In this document: piece by piece, positions 18,627 through 28,143 of the stretch | Layout: every line of letters begins with the position of its first letter | How positions within the stretch are numbered: the first letter of the stretch is position 1 | NCBI RefSeq assembly: GCF_001787335.1 | Contig: NZ_CP014674.1 | Span: 2,212,501-2,276,500 of the forward strand | Length of the DNA stretch: 64,000 bases | Direction: 5' to 3' | Source: Kozakia baliensis | GTDB taxonomy: Bacteria; Pseudomonadota; Alphaproteobacteria; Acetobacterales; Acetobacteraceae | Notes under the pieces: generated by a model | Seen by the model: only the letters and a program-made list of their open reading frames with translations | The model's database searches: none | What the model was told of the DNA's origin: nothing | Translations under genes and position numbers: made by a program

Positions 18627-19117
18627 CCTTCCTTCTCTGGATTGAGACGCCAAATCTCCTCCTGAAGAAAGGTTGCGAACAACAACCAACTCAGAAGGGG
18701 CATACCCGCCCATGCCGCACGTTTATCCACATGCGATGCGGTTCCGATCGCTACGCCAGTCGTACCGATCAGCCCAAGCGATACACCCAAAGCGCCGCCG
18801 AGCTTACGTTCCCGGAAGGCCACATAGGGAAAGCCAGCGATACCGGCGATGCTCAATGCCCACGCCCAAAGCGCAATACGACGGGCTTTGGAAGGCGGCG
18901 CTTGGATGAGGCGATACCCAGCATAGCCGATCAGGGCATCCAGCACCGTCCAGACGATACCGAACACCGGGCCGGGTGGCGTGTAGGAGGGTTTGGATAA
19001 GGACTCATACCATTTACGCGTGCGTGCGTGGTCCGGCGTTGGGCTATATGCTCTTCCCATTGCTTGCGCGCCGAGAACAGCCCCCACCGCGCTGGCGGCC
19101 GCCACGATCTTCTTCAT
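18623..19117 (-). CDS. tspO: TspO/MBR-family tryptophan-rich sensory protein
   Basis: A 164-residue inner-membrane protein of the translocator family, which binds porphyrins. The family core WYESLSKPSYTPPGPVFGIV and WTVLDALIGYAGYRL is seen at about 36-71, followed by three more membrane helices and the ending EEIWRLNPEKEG. An extra N-terminal hydrophobic segment (about 1-22) precedes the core, giving five or six helices. Its end overlaps the ArsR-type gene's stop by four bases in a convergent arrangement. Confidence 0.88.
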   Translation of the reverse strand: MKKIVAAASAVGAVLGAQAMGRAYSPTPDHARTRKWYESLSKPSYTPPGPVFGIVWTVLDALIGYAGYRLIQAPPSKARRIALWAWALSIAGIAGFPYVAFRERKLGGALGVSLGLIGTTGVAIGTASHVDKRAAWAGMPLLSWLLFATFLQEEIWRLNPEKEG

Positions 19118-19188
19118 CGGTTCCTAGCCTTCTCACCCATATTCATGGCTAAAAGACGCGAAAACGACCCGGTAGTTCCTCCGCTTGA

Positions 19189-19527
19189 TCAGGGAACGAG
19201 GGAAAGACGCGCGCCGATTTGACCCGTTGCCGGATTCCAAATCACCAAACGATCTCCCTCCGGCCTCGCCAAAATCACGGCCAACGTGCCATCGGCGCGC
19301 GCCGTGGCGCCAACCAACCGCGATCCTGGGGAAACCGGCAGGCTCGTATTCGACACGGCACTGGCGAGAGGCGTGGCCGCGTGCGATGCCGGATGGGAAA
19401 GGCGATGGACGATCACGCCCAGCAACACCACCGTTCCGATCACGATCAGCACGCCCATGCCGATCACCACGGCCATCAAACCGCGCGATACCGGAGGAGA
19501 AGGCGAAGTTAAGGGCGCGGAACTCAT
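19189..19527 (-). CDS. Small single-pass membrane protein, DUF6476-like
   Basis: A 112-residue protein with one membrane helix at about 17-42 (GLMAVVIGMGVLIVIGTVVL) and a periplasmic domain ending in a two-strand repeat-like unit (TLAVILARPEGDRLVIWNPA, then GQIGARLSLVP). From memory this pattern and its place divergent to the RluD-type gene match the alphaproteobacterial DUF6476 family. Function unknown. Its start is 35 bases from the pseudouridine synthase start. Confidence 0.65.
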   Translation of the reverse strand: MSSAPLTSPSPPVSRGLMAVVIGMGVLIVIGTVVLLGVIVHRLSHPASHAATPLASAVSNTSLPVSPGSRLVGATARADGTLAVILARPEGDRLVIWNPATGQIGARLSLVP

Positions 19528-19562
19528 GGCTTGTCGTTTCCCTTCTTGCTAGAGGACCGGGC

Positions 19563-20546
19563 ATGACCAATTCCACCCCTGCCATCCCCGAACGCTATGA
19601 ATGCCCGGTTACCGCCGAGCAAGCCGGACAACGCGCCGACCGCTTCCTGGCGGAGACAATCGGCACGCTTTCGCGCTCACGCATTAAAGCGCTCATCGAA
19701 GCAGGTCACGTTTTACGTGATGGCGCGCCTTTACGCGAACCCTCCGAAACGACGCGCGCGGGACAAATTTTCCTGCTTACCGTTCCCCCCGCCGCACCCG
19801 CACGTCCCCAAGCCGAGGACCGCACGCTTCCCATCCTGTTCGAGGACAGGGATCTGATCGTGCTGAACAAACCCGCCGGGCTGGTCGTGCATCCTGCGCC
19901 CGGCAATGAAAGCGGCACGCTGGTCAATGCTCTGCTAGGCCATTGCGGAGAGGATCTGGAAGGAATCGGCGGGGAAAAACGCCCTGGCATCGTGCATCGC
20001 CTCGATAAGGATACGTCCGGCATCATGGTGGTCGCCAAAACACCCATGGCGCACAATGCCTTGTCCGACGCTTTTGCGAAGCGCGATATCGACCGCGCCT
20101 ATATGGCCCTCGCCTGGGGCGCACTACCGAAGGAGATCGATTTCGACGGTGCGATCGGGCGGGACAAGCGCGACCGCAAGCGCATGACCGTGGTGCATCA
20201 TGGCGGCAAAACCGCCTTGACCCACGTGCGCACCGAGGAAATTTTCCATGCCTCCGTGTCGCTCATTCACTGCAAGCTAGCGACTGGCCGGACCCATCAG
20301 ATTCGCGTCCATCTCTCCCAAGCCGGACATCCGCTGCTGGGCGATCCGGTCTATCTGCGCCGTATTCCCGCAGCGGCACGCAGCTTGCCGCTTGAGGCCA
20401 AGCAGGCCGCCCTCGATTTCCCGAGACAAGCCCTTCACGCCGCACGATTGGGCTTCGTTCACCCTCGCAGCGGTGAGAAACTGCTTTTCGAAGCGCCGCC
20501 GCCCGAAGATATGCAGGAACTGACGCGAATCCTGCGCGCGGGTTAA
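19563..20546 (+). CDS. RluD-type 23S rRNA pseudouridine synthase (RluA family)
   Basis: Converts uridines of 23S rRNA to pseudouridine. The protein has an S4 RNA-binding domain at about 15-80 (QRADRFLAETIGTLSRSRIK) and the catalytic domain with GIVHRLDKDTSGIMVVAKT holding the catalytic aspartate, then TGRTHQIRVHLSQAGHPLLGD. The open frame continues 378 bases upstream without homology; I take the ATG in MTNSTPAIPERYECPV because the S4 domain begins right after it and the divergent gene occupies the upstream part. This gives 327 residues, normal for RluD. Confidence 0.93.
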   Translation: MTNSTPAIPERYECPVTAEQAGQRADRFLAETIGTLSRSRIKALIEAGHVLRDGAPLREPSETTRAGQIFLLTVPPAAPARPQAEDRTLPILFEDRDLIVLNKPAGLVVHPAPGNESGTLVNALLGHCGEDLEGIGGEKRPGIVHRLDKDTSGIMVVAKTPMAHNALSDAFAKRDIDRAYMALAWGALPKEIDFDGAIGRDKRDRKRMTVVHHGGKTALTHVRTEEIFHASVSLIHCKLATGRTHQIRVHLSQAGHPLLGDPVYLRRIPAAARSLPLEAKQAALDFPRQALHAARLGFVHPRSGEKLLFEAPPPEDMQELTRILRAG

Positions 20547-20570
20547 ACTAGAGTAATATAGTCCCGATTA

Positions 20571-20599
20571 TTGACAAATCTCGGCCCTGATGCTGTAAT
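20571..20599 (+). promoter_or_regulatory. Sigma-70-type promoter of rpoH
   Basis: TTGACA and TGTAAT are separated by exactly 17 bases; the -35 box is perfect and the -10 box has one mismatch. It lies about 190 bases ahead of the rpoH ATG, leaving a long 5' leader. Such a leader would allow RNA-level heat control. Confidence 0.75.
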
Positions 20600-20789
20600 C
20601 TCATTCAATCCGACGAGCTGACGCGCCGCCGGAATGGACGTACCGCTCGTTGTCGCTCATGAGGAGGATGGTCGAGCGGGGACGTGTGTCCTTCCACCTT
20701 GCGTCACCCGGTCATTGGGAACCTTCGTCTCGCTGCTTCGTAAGCATGACGATGTTCATTCAGACCCGGGCGAAAGGAGTTGCAGCCCC

Positions 20790-21689
20790 ATGGCCTCTTC
20801 CGCCGTCATTTCCGTAGGGCCTGAGAGCAATCTCACGCGCTACCTTCAGCAAATCCGCAAATTCCCTCTTCTTACCCCACAAGAAGAACTCGATCTCGCA
20901 CATCGTTGGCGCGACCATGAAGATACGGCCGCAGCCCATAAACTCGTCACCTCGCATCTGCGCCTCGTCGCCAAGATCGCCATGGGCTATCGTGGCTACG
21001 GCCTTCCAGTCAGCGAACTGATTAGTGAAGGCAATATCGGCATGATGCAAGCAGTGCGCCGTTTCGATCCCGATCGCGGCTTTCGCTTGGCGACATATGC
21101 TATGTGGTGGATCCGCGCTGCGATGCAAGAATATATCCTGCATAGTTGGTCGCTTGTGAAAATGGGCACCACTGCCGCGCAGAAAAAACTCTTCTTCAAC
21201 CTGCGTCGCCTCAAGGGTCAGATGCAGGCAATCGACGATGGCGATTTGAAACCGGAGCAGGTTGATAAAATCGCCACGACGCTCGGTGTGCCGGAACAAG
21301 ACGTGATTTCCATGAATCAGCGTCTGTCCTCCCCCGATCATAGCTTGAACGCTCCCTTGCGCGCCGATAGCGAAGGCGAGTGGCAAGATTGGCTCGTGGA
21401 CGACAACGAGAACCAGGAAGTCACTTTTGGCGAAGCGGAAGAATTCAGCGGCCGTAAGGCGCTACTCTCCGAAGCGCTCAAAACGCTCAACGATCGTGAA
21501 CGGCATATTCTTTCCGAGCGTCGCTTGAAAGACGAGCCTGCGACACTGGAAGAGCTTTCGCACCAGTATAACGTCTCGCGCGAACGCGTCCGCCAGATCG
21601 AAGCGCGTGCCTTCGAAAAGGTTCAAAAAGCCATGGCGGCGGAAGTCGAGCTTCGCCGTCGGGAAGCACAGGGTCGCCCGCTAAAATAG
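20790..21689 (+). CDS. rpoH: RNA polymerase sigma-32 factor, heat shock
   Basis: Directs RNA polymerase to heat-shock promoters. The 299-residue protein has region 1.2 (NLTRYLQQIRKFPLLTPQEE), region 2 (SEGNIGMMQAVRRFDPDRGF, LATYAMWWIRAAMQEYIL), the RpoH box QKKLFFNLRRLK that only sigma-32 proteins have, and region 4.2 (SRERVRQIEARAFEKVQKA). The start is the ATG of MASSAVIS with AAAGGAG about 10 bases upstream; the frame is open further upstream but without homology. The roughly 190-base leader after the strong promoter may fold into a thermosensor. Confidence 0.97.
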   Translation: MASSAVISVGPESNLTRYLQQIRKFPLLTPQEELDLAHRWRDHEDTAAAHKLVTSHLRLVAKIAMGYRGYGLPVSELISEGNIGMMQAVRRFDPDRGFRLATYAMWWIRAAMQEYILHSWSLVKMGTTAAQKKLFFNLRRLKGQMQAIDDGDLKPEQVDKIATTLGVPEQDVISMNQRLSSPDHSLNAPLRADSEGEWQDWLVDDNENQEVTFGEAEEFSGRKALLSEALKTLNDRERHILSERRLKDEPATLEELSHQYNVSRERVRQIEARAFEKVQKAMAAEVELRRREAQGRPLK

Positions 21690-21703
21690 CGGGTGAAGCT
21701 GCT

Positions 21704-22216
21704 CTAGCTTTTGTTGTTCGGAACTGGGGGCTTCGCAAACCCCCATTCTTCGCAAAGTTCGTCTATTCTCGATTTCAGCTTTTTGCGCCGCTGTATTGAG
21801 GAACGCTTGCGCCGCCACTGTAATATCATGGTAGCGCACTCGGAGATGAACCACGCCACGGCAGGCCCGATCCAAAACAGGCAAAGCAGCAAAGGCTGTG
21901 TCGCAATAGTGATGCAGTTTTCCCAATCTGCACCTTTTTGCCAGACCAAACGACAAGGATGCACAAGCGTCGCAATGATGAAAAACAGCATAGCCAAAAC
22001 AAGCTGATCATTCTGCTTGGGAAGTAGAAACTGCGCGACCACCAAAGGTAGAAACGCCATCCCGAGCAGCAAAACAACCCCCGGTATATAAGCCAACAGA
22101 AGGCCGATCGCGACACCATGCCATAGATGTGGGCGAACGAGCCAAAGCAGAACACGCAAAACCCTGCCCTCCGTTTTGAGCGAGAGATTTTTCATCCGCA
22201 TAGCTCGATTGCGCAA
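21704..22216 (-). CDS. Small polytopic membrane protein of unknown function
   Basis: A 170-residue protein with four hydrophobic segments at about 20-40, 42-62, 70-86 and 98-125, and a basic C-terminal tail (RRKRSSIQRRKKLKSRIDEL). I do not recognise the family. The start could be any of three early Met codons; the first overlaps the pseudokinase gene by 25 bases, the sixth residue Met fits better with MKNLSLKTEGR. Its tight link to the pseudokinase gene suggests they act together. Confidence 0.65.
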   Translation of the reverse strand: MRNRAMRMKNLSLKTEGRVLRVLLWLVRPHLWHGVAIGLLLAYIPGVVLLLGMAFLPLVVAQFLLPKQNDQLVLAMLFFIIATLVHPCRLVWQKGADWENCITIATQPLLLCLFWIGPAVAWFISECATMILQWRRKRSSIQRRKKLKSRIDELCEEWGFAKPPVPNNKS

Positions 22217-24165
22217 CTGGCCAGCGCGAGGCCAATTCCGCTCAAAGTTGCGATAAACTCGCTCGTTTCACGGTCTCGTCTTTCCATGTCGGGCTGCTGA
22301 TGGCTTTCCCATTCCAGTTCTGCCGCCGTTGCCGTCAATTCTTCCTCTGCATGATGCGCGGCTTCGCGATCGCTCCTGAGAGTATCCGCATCTTCGATGA
22401 TAGCCAGCATTTGATGAAGATCGCCTAGATTAGCCGCCTGTTTCAGATTCTCTTCATGCTGCTTCCGCACTTGATGGCTCCGCCATGCCTTCAATTCTTC
22501 CAGCATGGCAGGTAGCACAAAATGAGAAATGCCTTGGCAAGGCTGCGTGGTGATACGCCGCTGCACCAGTTCGAGCAGCATGATATCCGCCAACCAGGGT
22601 GGCACGCCTGAAGCCGAGGCCGATTGAGGCGGCGAGACATTGCGCCGCGCGCACACGCTTTCGAAAAAGGCACGCAGTTGCTGATCCAGCAGCCCTTCCC
22701 GCGTAGAAGGCTTTGCCTCAACTTCCCGCGCCGCCTTGTCCTCATCCAAACGCTGCATCACCGCCAGAGGGCTACAAAACCGTTGCTCGGCGCACAGCGG
22801 CGATAGGCAAAACTGCCAGGGGTTCGTATCGTAAATCAGGCGTGTGACACGCGAGATGCCTCGCCGACCTGAGCGGCGGGCAATCTGCGCCAGCGAAAAA
22901 ATCTGCGTCTCGATCCGGTTCGAAGTCGTTCGCGTGGCGACGTCCTGATCCAGCAATTGGGACGCCATCGGCAAAATAATTCTTGGCGCGTTCGTTTGTA
23001 CGCTTTGCAACGCTTCTTGCGCCAGCATGGCTGGCAGCGCATCCGGCCAGAACCACTGCCCGCCGCTGAAAAGCGGGGCATCTGGGTCCAGCGTGTGGAT
23101 AGCCAGCGTCATGACCGCCGCCTCTGGATCGGAACTACCGGCGGGACCTAACGCCGCACTCGTCTGCTCGATCTTTTGCGCTAAGGCCGATTGATCGATC
23201 TCCTGAATCAGCCAAGCGTCGATCACATGCCGCCGCAGCAAATCAATGAAATGTTCGGGTCGCCGAGCGCCATGCCAAGCCAAAGCCCGGATGGTGCGCA
23301 CGCGTACATCTCCCAGCGCCAAGGGGGAACGAGAACGCTTATCCAAGCGCACGGAAAAAAGCTTGCTCGGCTCCATGCTGATCAGATCGTCCGGCGCGGG
23401 GCGCTGAGAGGGGTCATCCGAGAGCATGGCCTGAAGCAACGATCTCAACCCGCTATGGATGACGCGCCCACGCATATAGGCATCAGCGGTGCCCGCCTCG
23501 AAACGCTGCGCCAATATCGCTTCATCGGAAAGATGGCTCAGCGGCAACTCGCCCAGGCATAACGTCAAAACCAGCACACCAAGCGAAAAAACATCGTCGG
23601 CAATGCTGCCCTGCCCCCGCGCGGCAGGCGCGCAAACAGCGGAAGCGAGCGATTCGAAAACCAAGGGCTGATCGAAGGCCGGAAGCGCTAAACCCAGCGG
23701 CCCCAACGTCACCTGATGCGCACTCGGCCCGATGAAAATATTGTCAGGCCGAATAGAACGAAGTGTCAGGCCCTTGCTCTGCACATATTGCAGCAATGCC
23801 GCCAAAGGCCGCACGATGCCCGCAATAATCTGGCTTTCCGACCATAATGAGAGGCTAGCGCTCAAGGGTGGCCCAGGCGGGCGGCTCGTCAGCCCCCATA
23901 GAGCGCCTTCCTGCTCGTCATGCGCTAAAATCGGGAGAAGCGCGCGATGCCGAAGCTCCGCGTAACTTTGCAGGGCGGCACTTGGAAAAAGCGGCGCCAG
24001 CGCGACATAATTCGCCCCAGGCGAAAGAATGTCGGACGCCCCAAATGCCGGGCAGCCGCCCAACGGCGGCAATGGCGTTTCCTTATTGACCCGGAAGCGC
24101 CCAGCGAGGCGTAATTCCTTAGGCGCTGCGAAACGATCGCCGAATGATGGTGAGCCTGTGGACAT
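22192..24165 (-). CDS. Protein kinase-fold protein, probable pseudokinase, with C-terminal extension
   Basis: A 657-residue protein whose first 270 residues follow a Ser/Thr kinase fold: IRPDNIFIG (about 168) at the catalytic loop, DDVFSLGVLVLTLCLGE like kinase subdomain IX, and MLSDDPSQRPAPDDL like subdomain XI. Key residues are missing: no glycine-rich loop, no clear VAIK lysine, the catalytic HRD aspartate replaced (LRSIRPDN), and no DFG (LGPLGLALP). Residues about 280-620 are an unrecognised helical region, followed by a charged coiled coil and a final hydrophobic stretch (FIATLSGIGLALASCAIEL) that may anchor it. It follows purA by 51 bases. It is likely a scaffold or regulator rather than an active kinase. 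Confidence 0.75.
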   Translation of the reverse strand: MSTGSPSFGDRFAAPKELRLAGRFRVNKETPLPPLGGCPAFGASDILSPGANYVALAPLFPSAALQSYAELRHRALLPILAHDEQEGALWGLTSRPPGPPLSASLSLWSESQIIAGIVRPLAALLQYVQSKGLTLRSIRPDNIFIGPSAHQVTLGPLGLALPAFDQPLVFESLASAVCAPAARGQGSIADDVFSLGVLVLTLCLGELPLSHLSDEAILAQRFEAGTADAYMRGRVIHSGLRSLLQAMLSDDPSQRPAPDDLISMEPSKLFSVRLDKRSRSPLALGDVRVRTIRALAWHGARRPEHFIDLLRRHVIDAWLIQEIDQSALAQKIEQTSAALGPAGSSDPEAAVMTLAIHTLDPDAPLFSGGQWFWPDALPAMLAQEALQSVQTNAPRIILPMASQLLDQDVATRTTSNRIETQIFSLAQIARRSGRRGISRVTRLIYDTNPWQFCLSPLCAEQRFCSPLAVMQRLDEDKAAREVEAKPSTREGLLDQQLRAFFESVCARRNVSPPQSASASGVPPWLADIMLLELVQRRITTQPCQGISHFVLPAMLEELKAWRSHQVRKQHEENLKQAANLGDLHQMLAIIEDADTLRSDREAAHHAEEELTATAAELEWESHQQPDMERRDRETSEFIATLSGIGLALASCAIELCG

Positions 24166-24215
24166 GCCGCTTCCTTTCCAGAAAGCAGCATGCCGTTTTA
24201 TTGGTTAAGGAATCC

Positions 24216-25505
24216 TCAATCCTCGAACGGATCCCGCATCAAAATCGTATCGTCGCGCTCCGGACTTGTGGAAAGCAACGTCACCGGCGCTTCGATCAAC
24301 TCCTCGATGCGGCGGATATATTTGATGGCCTGCGCAGGCAGATCGGCCCAGGAACGTGCGCCCTGAGTCGTCTCCTGCCATCCCGGCATACTCTCGAACA
24401 CCGGACGCACGCGCGCCTGTGCCGCCGGCGCGGAGGGGAACGAGGTTAGAGCCTGCCCATGCAGTTCATAGCCGACGCAGATCCGCACTTCCTCGAAACC
24501 GTCCAGCACGTCCAGCTTGGTCAACGCAATACCGTTCACCCCGCCGACCTTCGCCGCACGACGCACCAATGCGGCATCGAACCAACCGCAACGACGCGCC
24601 CGGCCCGTCACCGTGCCGAATTCATGCCCGCGCTCGCCCAGACGCCGCCCATCCTCATCGAATAATTCAGAAGGAAACGGCCCTTCGCCCACGCGCGTCG
24701 TATACGCCTTGGCAATCCCCAGAACGAACCCAACCGTGCCGGGGCCGACGCCGCTACCGCTGGCTGCGACGGCCGCCACCGTGTTGGAACTGGTCACGAA
24801 CGGATAGGTGCCGTGATCCACATCCAGCATCACTGCCTGCGCGCCTTCGAACAGAATGCGGCGTCCCGCGCGACGCGCCTCGTCCAAACGCTCCCAAACC
24901 GAACAGGCGTAAGGCAGCACGCGCGGCGTCAGGGCCGCGAGATGATCCAACAATGCCTGCTTGGTGAAAGTCTGCGCGCCCAAACCCGCCAAAAGCGTGT
25001 TGTGATGCAGCAGCAATTCGTCCAGCTTCCAATCCAACGTTTCCGGCTCCGCCAGATCGCATAAACGGATCGCCCGACGCGCCACTTTGTCTTCATAAGC
25101 CGGACCGATGCCGCGCCCCGTGGTGCCAATCTTGCGGTCTCCACGCGCCGCTTCGCGCGCGCGATCGGTCGCGACGTGAATCGGCAGGATCAGCGGAACG
25201 TTATCCGCAACCCACAACGTCTCCGGCGTCACGTTCAAACCTTGCGCACTTACACGATCGATTTCCGACAGCAATGCCTCGGGATCGACCACGACGCCAT
25301 TACCGATCACGCCGATCTTGCCGCGCACCAGCCCCGAAGGCAGGAGCGAAAGCTTATAAACCTGATCGCCGACCACCAATGTATGGCCCGCATTGTGACC
25401 ACCTTGAAAACGCACGACAATATCGGCGCGGCTGGCCAGCCAATCGACGATCTTGCCCTTGCCTTCGTCACCCCATTGGGTGCCGATGACGGTGACGTTG
25501 GACAT
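24216..25505 (-). CDS. purA: Adenylosuccinate synthase
   Basis: Joins IMP and aspartate with GTP to adenylosuccinate in AMP synthesis. The 429-residue protein starts [20 protein letters not shown] with the P-loop and catalytic aspartate, then [19 protein letters not shown], the IMP-binding [34 protein letters not shown], and the GTP-binding [10 protein letters not shown]. Length is normal. It is 13 bases downstream of hisZ and in one run with serC and hisZ. Confidence 0.98.
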   Translation of the reverse strand: MSNVTVIGTQWGDEGKGKIVDWLASRADIVVRFQGGHNAGHTLVVGDQVYKLSLLPSGLVRGKIGVIGNGVVVDPEALLSEIDRVSAQGLNVTPETLWVADNVPLILPIHVATDRAREAARGDRKIGTTGRGIGPAYEDKVARRAIRLCDLAEPETLDWKLDELLLHHNTLLAGLGAQTFTKQALLDHLAALTPRVLPYACSVWERLDEARRAGRRILFEGAQAVMLDVDHGTYPFVTSSNTVAAVAASGSGVGPGTVGFVLGIAKAYTTRVGEGPFPSELFDEDGRRLGERGHEFGTVTGRARRCGWFDAALVRRAAKVGGVNGIALTKLDVLDGFEEVRICVGYELHGQALTSFPSAPAAQARVRPVFESMPGWQETTQGARSWADLPAQAIKYIRRIEELIEAPVTLLSTSPERDDTILMRDPFED

Positions 25506-25518
25506 AGCTCGGTTCCTC

Positions 25519-26661
25519 TTACAGCTTGGTCAGTTCGTCGTGAGACAATATATAAGCACAGCCCAGACGCTGCGCTTCGGCGCGATAATCGGCCAATTCA
25601 TCCAGCCCCACCACCGTCGCATATCCTTCGCGGCGCAACTGCGCCGCACGGGTGCGCTCAGCGCCGAGCGGAACATAAACACGCGGGCGCAACGCAATCG
25701 GCCGCGCCGCACGCAACAATACTTCCGGTCGCAACGTCAGGCCGCACGCCGGTTCTTCATCATGGGCGAGATAACGCCCGCCCCGGCCCAACTCCTCACG
25801 CTGCCCGCGCGCAAAAACCGTCACGCAGACACCCGTGTGATACTGCCAGCCGCGAAATTCCACCGGATCGACCGTCAGACGCAGTTCCGGTGCATGCGCG
25901 TGAATAACGGCGACGACTTCCCGCAACCGATCGGCCAAGACCCGCGCCGCCTCGGAAAGTTCCAGCGCTGCCAAAACTTCCAGAGCCGGACCCGCCGGGC
26001 CGGCCGCCTGAAGCAAGCGCGTCAAAATCTCCGCGGCCGAGCCGCCCAATTCCGCCACGGCGGTGGCGTCCTTACGGTCCAGTGCATGCACAAGCTGCGC
26101 GCGCTTGACCGCATTCAATCCGGCTTCATCGACAATCTTTTGCACCAAAGCGGGATAAGACAAATCGAAGGAAACATCCTCGACGCCTAGATGCGCCAAT
26201 GCCTCAGCCGCCACCAGAACGACTTCAGCATCCGCCTCCGCCGAATCGACGCCGATCAGTTCGATCCCCGCCTGGGTGATCTGCCGTTCGCCCTCGCGTC
26301 CCGGCACGCCAACCACAACGCAAGTCCCGGCATAGGAAAGACGCAACGGCCGTGGGCTTGCCGCCAAACGCGTGGCAGCAATCCGCGCGATCTGCGTCGT
26401 CATGTCCGGGCGCAGCGCCATCATGCGGCGCGATTCCGGGTCCATCAGGCGGAACGTCTGCTCGCCCAGGGCCTGGCCCGCACCATGCAGCAACGAGGTC
26501 TCGAATTCCAAAAGCGGCGGGCGCACACGCTCATAACCATGCTGCGCGAACACATCCATCACCGCTTCGATGCCGCGCGCTTCCGCCTCGGCCTCATGCT
26601 GCAACAGATCAATGAAGCCCGAGGGCAGCAGTGCGTTATTCGGCTCGTCGATCGGGTTCAC
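25519..26661 (-). CDS. hisZ: ATP phosphoribosyltransferase regulatory subunit
   Basis: A catalytically dead histidyl-tRNA synthetase paralogue that activates short-form HisG at the first step of histidine synthesis. Class II motif 2 is present ([20 protein letters not shown], then [21 protein letters not shown]), but the histidine-binding and motif 3 parts of a true synthetase and the anticodon domain are not seen; 380 residues is a HisZ length. Its ATG overlaps the serC stop by four bases. No hisG lies in the window. Confidence 0.93.
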   Translation of the reverse strand: MNPIDEPNNALLPSGFIDLLQHEAEAEARGIEAVMDVFAQHGYERVRPPLLEFETSLLHGAGQALGEQTFRLMDPESRRMMALRPDMTTQIARIAATRLAASPRPLRLSYAGTCVVVGVPGREGERQITQAGIELIGVDSAEADAEVVLVAAEALAHLGVEDVSFDLSYPALVQKIVDEAGLNAVKRAQLVHALDRKDATAVAELGGSAAEILTRLLQAAGPAGPALEVLAALELSEAARVLADRLREVVAVIHAHAPELRLTVDPVEFRGWQYHTGVCVTVFARGQREELGRGGRYLAHDEEPACGLTLRPEVLLRAARPIALRPRVYVPLGAERTRAAQLRREGYATVVGLDELADYRAEAQRLGCAYILSHDELTKL

Positions 26662-27818
26662 GCCGCAAACTCCTTTTTCGCCTCGTCATGCGCCCAATCG
26701 AGCCATGGCAGCAACGCTTCGATGTCGCTGGCCTCTACCGTCGCCCCGCCCCAAATCCGTAAACCCGGCGGCGCATCGCGATAAGACGCCAGATCGTAAC
26801 CCGCCCCTTCGGCCGCCACCAAACCCGCGATTTTCTTCACGCCCCGCGCTTGATCCTCGGCGGAAAGCGCCTGGAACCAGGGGGCCACGATCTTTAGGCA
26901 AATCGCCGTGCTCGAACGCGTTTCCGGCGAGGCCGCCAGGAAATCCACCCAATCGGCCTGCTCCACCCAACGCGCCACGACTTCCAGATTCGCTTGGGAG
27001 CGCGCTTGCAACGCCGCAACACCGCCCAGGCTCTCCGCCCAGCGCAACCCATCCAGCGCATCCTCCACGCACAACATGGAAGGCGTATTGATGGTATCGC
27101 CCTGGAAAATCGCTTCGATCAGGCCCTTTTTATTGGTTAGGCGAAAAATCTTGGGCAATGGACGTGGGCTGGGCTGCTCCAATCGCGCCACGGCATGCGG
27201 GCTGAGCGCCACCATGCCGTGCGCCGCCTCGCCACCCAGCACCTTTTGCCAAGACCACGTCACCACATCCAGACGATTCCATGGCAAATCCATCGCGAAG
27301 GCCGCGGAAGTCGCATCGCAAATCGCCAGTCCGTCACGCTCAGCGGGAATGAAATCCCCGTTTGGAATCCGCACGCCGGACGTCGTGCCGTTCCACGTCA
27401 GCACCACATCCCGCGACCAGTCGATTTTCGTCAGGTCGGGCAATTCGCCATAGGGCGCATCCAGAACGCGCACATCTTCCAGGCGCAGCACGTCGCGCAG
27501 ATCCTGCGCCCACAACCCAGAAAAACTTTCGAAAGACAGTACATCGACGCCGCGTTCACCCGCCAGCGCCCAAAGAATCATTTCCACGGCTCCGGTATCG
27601 GAAGCCGGAACGATTCCCACTCGCCAATCTTTCGGCAAACCCAGAAGACGATGCGAAAGATCGATCACCTCGCGCAAGCGCGCCCGTCCTTCCGGCGCAC
27701 GGTGCGAGCGGCCCAAAAGCGCATGATCCAACGCCGAAAGGCTCCAGCCGGGGCGCTTGGCGCACGGTCCGGAAGAAAAAAACGGGCGTTCTGGTTTTCT
27801 CGCAGGGCGTTGAGGCAT
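26658..27818 (-). CDS. serC: Phosphoserine aminotransferase
   Basis: Pyridoxal phosphate enzyme of serine synthesis (3-phosphohydroxypyruvate to phosphoserine). It begins [20 protein letters not shown] with the phosphate-binding start typical of SerC, has [13 protein letters not shown] near the cofactor, [14 protein letters not shown] with the ring aspartate, and the lysine in [15 protein letters not shown] chose this inner Met because the family start motif follows closely; the frame is open 48 bases further upstream. The length of 386 matches the long proteobacterial form. The usual partner serA is not next to it; hisZ and purA follow instead. Confidence 0.93.
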   Translation of the reverse strand: MPQRPARKPERPFFSSGPCAKRPGWSLSALDHALLGRSHRAPEGRARLREVIDLSHRLLGLPKDWRVGIVPASDTGAVEMILWALAGERGVDVLSFESFSGLWAQDLRDVLRLEDVRVLDAPYGELPDLTKIDWSRDVVLTWNGTTSGVRIPNGDFIPAERDGLAICDATSAAFAMDLPWNRLDVVTWSWQKVLGGEAAHGMVALSPHAVARLEQPSPRPLPKIFRLTNKKGLIEAIFQGDTINTPSMLCVEDALDGLRWAESLGGVAALQARSQANLEVVARWVEQADWVDFLAASPETRSSTAICLKIVAPWFQALSAEDQARGVKKIAGLVAAEGAGYDLASYRDAPPGLRIWGGATVEASDIEALLPWLDWAHDEAKKEFAA

Positions 27819-27923
27819 GATCAGTCCAGAAAATAGGCTTCGGCCCGGCCGATATGCCGGAGCCACCGCCTATGGCGCAACCCGTCTCAAGGGAACGGGC
27901 CTGTTTCTCGGACGGGAAATAAA

Positions 27924-28007
27924 TGGTGCGAGAGGGGGGATTCGAACCCCCACGCCTTGCGGCGGTCGATTTTGAGCCGACTACGTCTACCGTTCCGTCA
28001 CTCTCGC
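27924..28007 (-). tRNA. tRNA-Leu (anticodon CAA)
   Basis: On the minus strand the acceptor stem GCGAGAG pairs with CTCTCGC, followed by an encoded A-CCA end. The anticodon arm GTCGG-CTCAAAA-TCGAC places CAA at positions 34-36. There is a long variable arm (CCGCCGCAAGGCGTG), as in tRNA-Leu, and a T arm with GGTTCGAATCC. Total 84 bases including CCA. Confidence 0.95.
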
Positions 28008-28143
28008 ATATGCCGGGTCTATAACCGCATTCTGAATACATGGCAATAAAGCAGATTTTTATCTCGCAAACCAATGCGGTCGTGCCATGTTACAAACTAC
28101 GACAAATCGTCATAGGCTATTATACCGCGGAGGAACAAGCACC

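Noticed and set aside
19185-19562. Upstream extension of the RluD-type gene (126 codons)
   Set aside because: It lies antisense to the small membrane protein gene and has Arg/Pro-rich sequence unlike any S4 protein; the S4 domain starts after the later ATG.
21677-21693. CCCGCTA-AAA-TAGCGGG hairpin at the rpoH stop as a terminator
   Set aside because: Loop of three bases, no T-run, and it overlaps the stop codon; chance is as likely.
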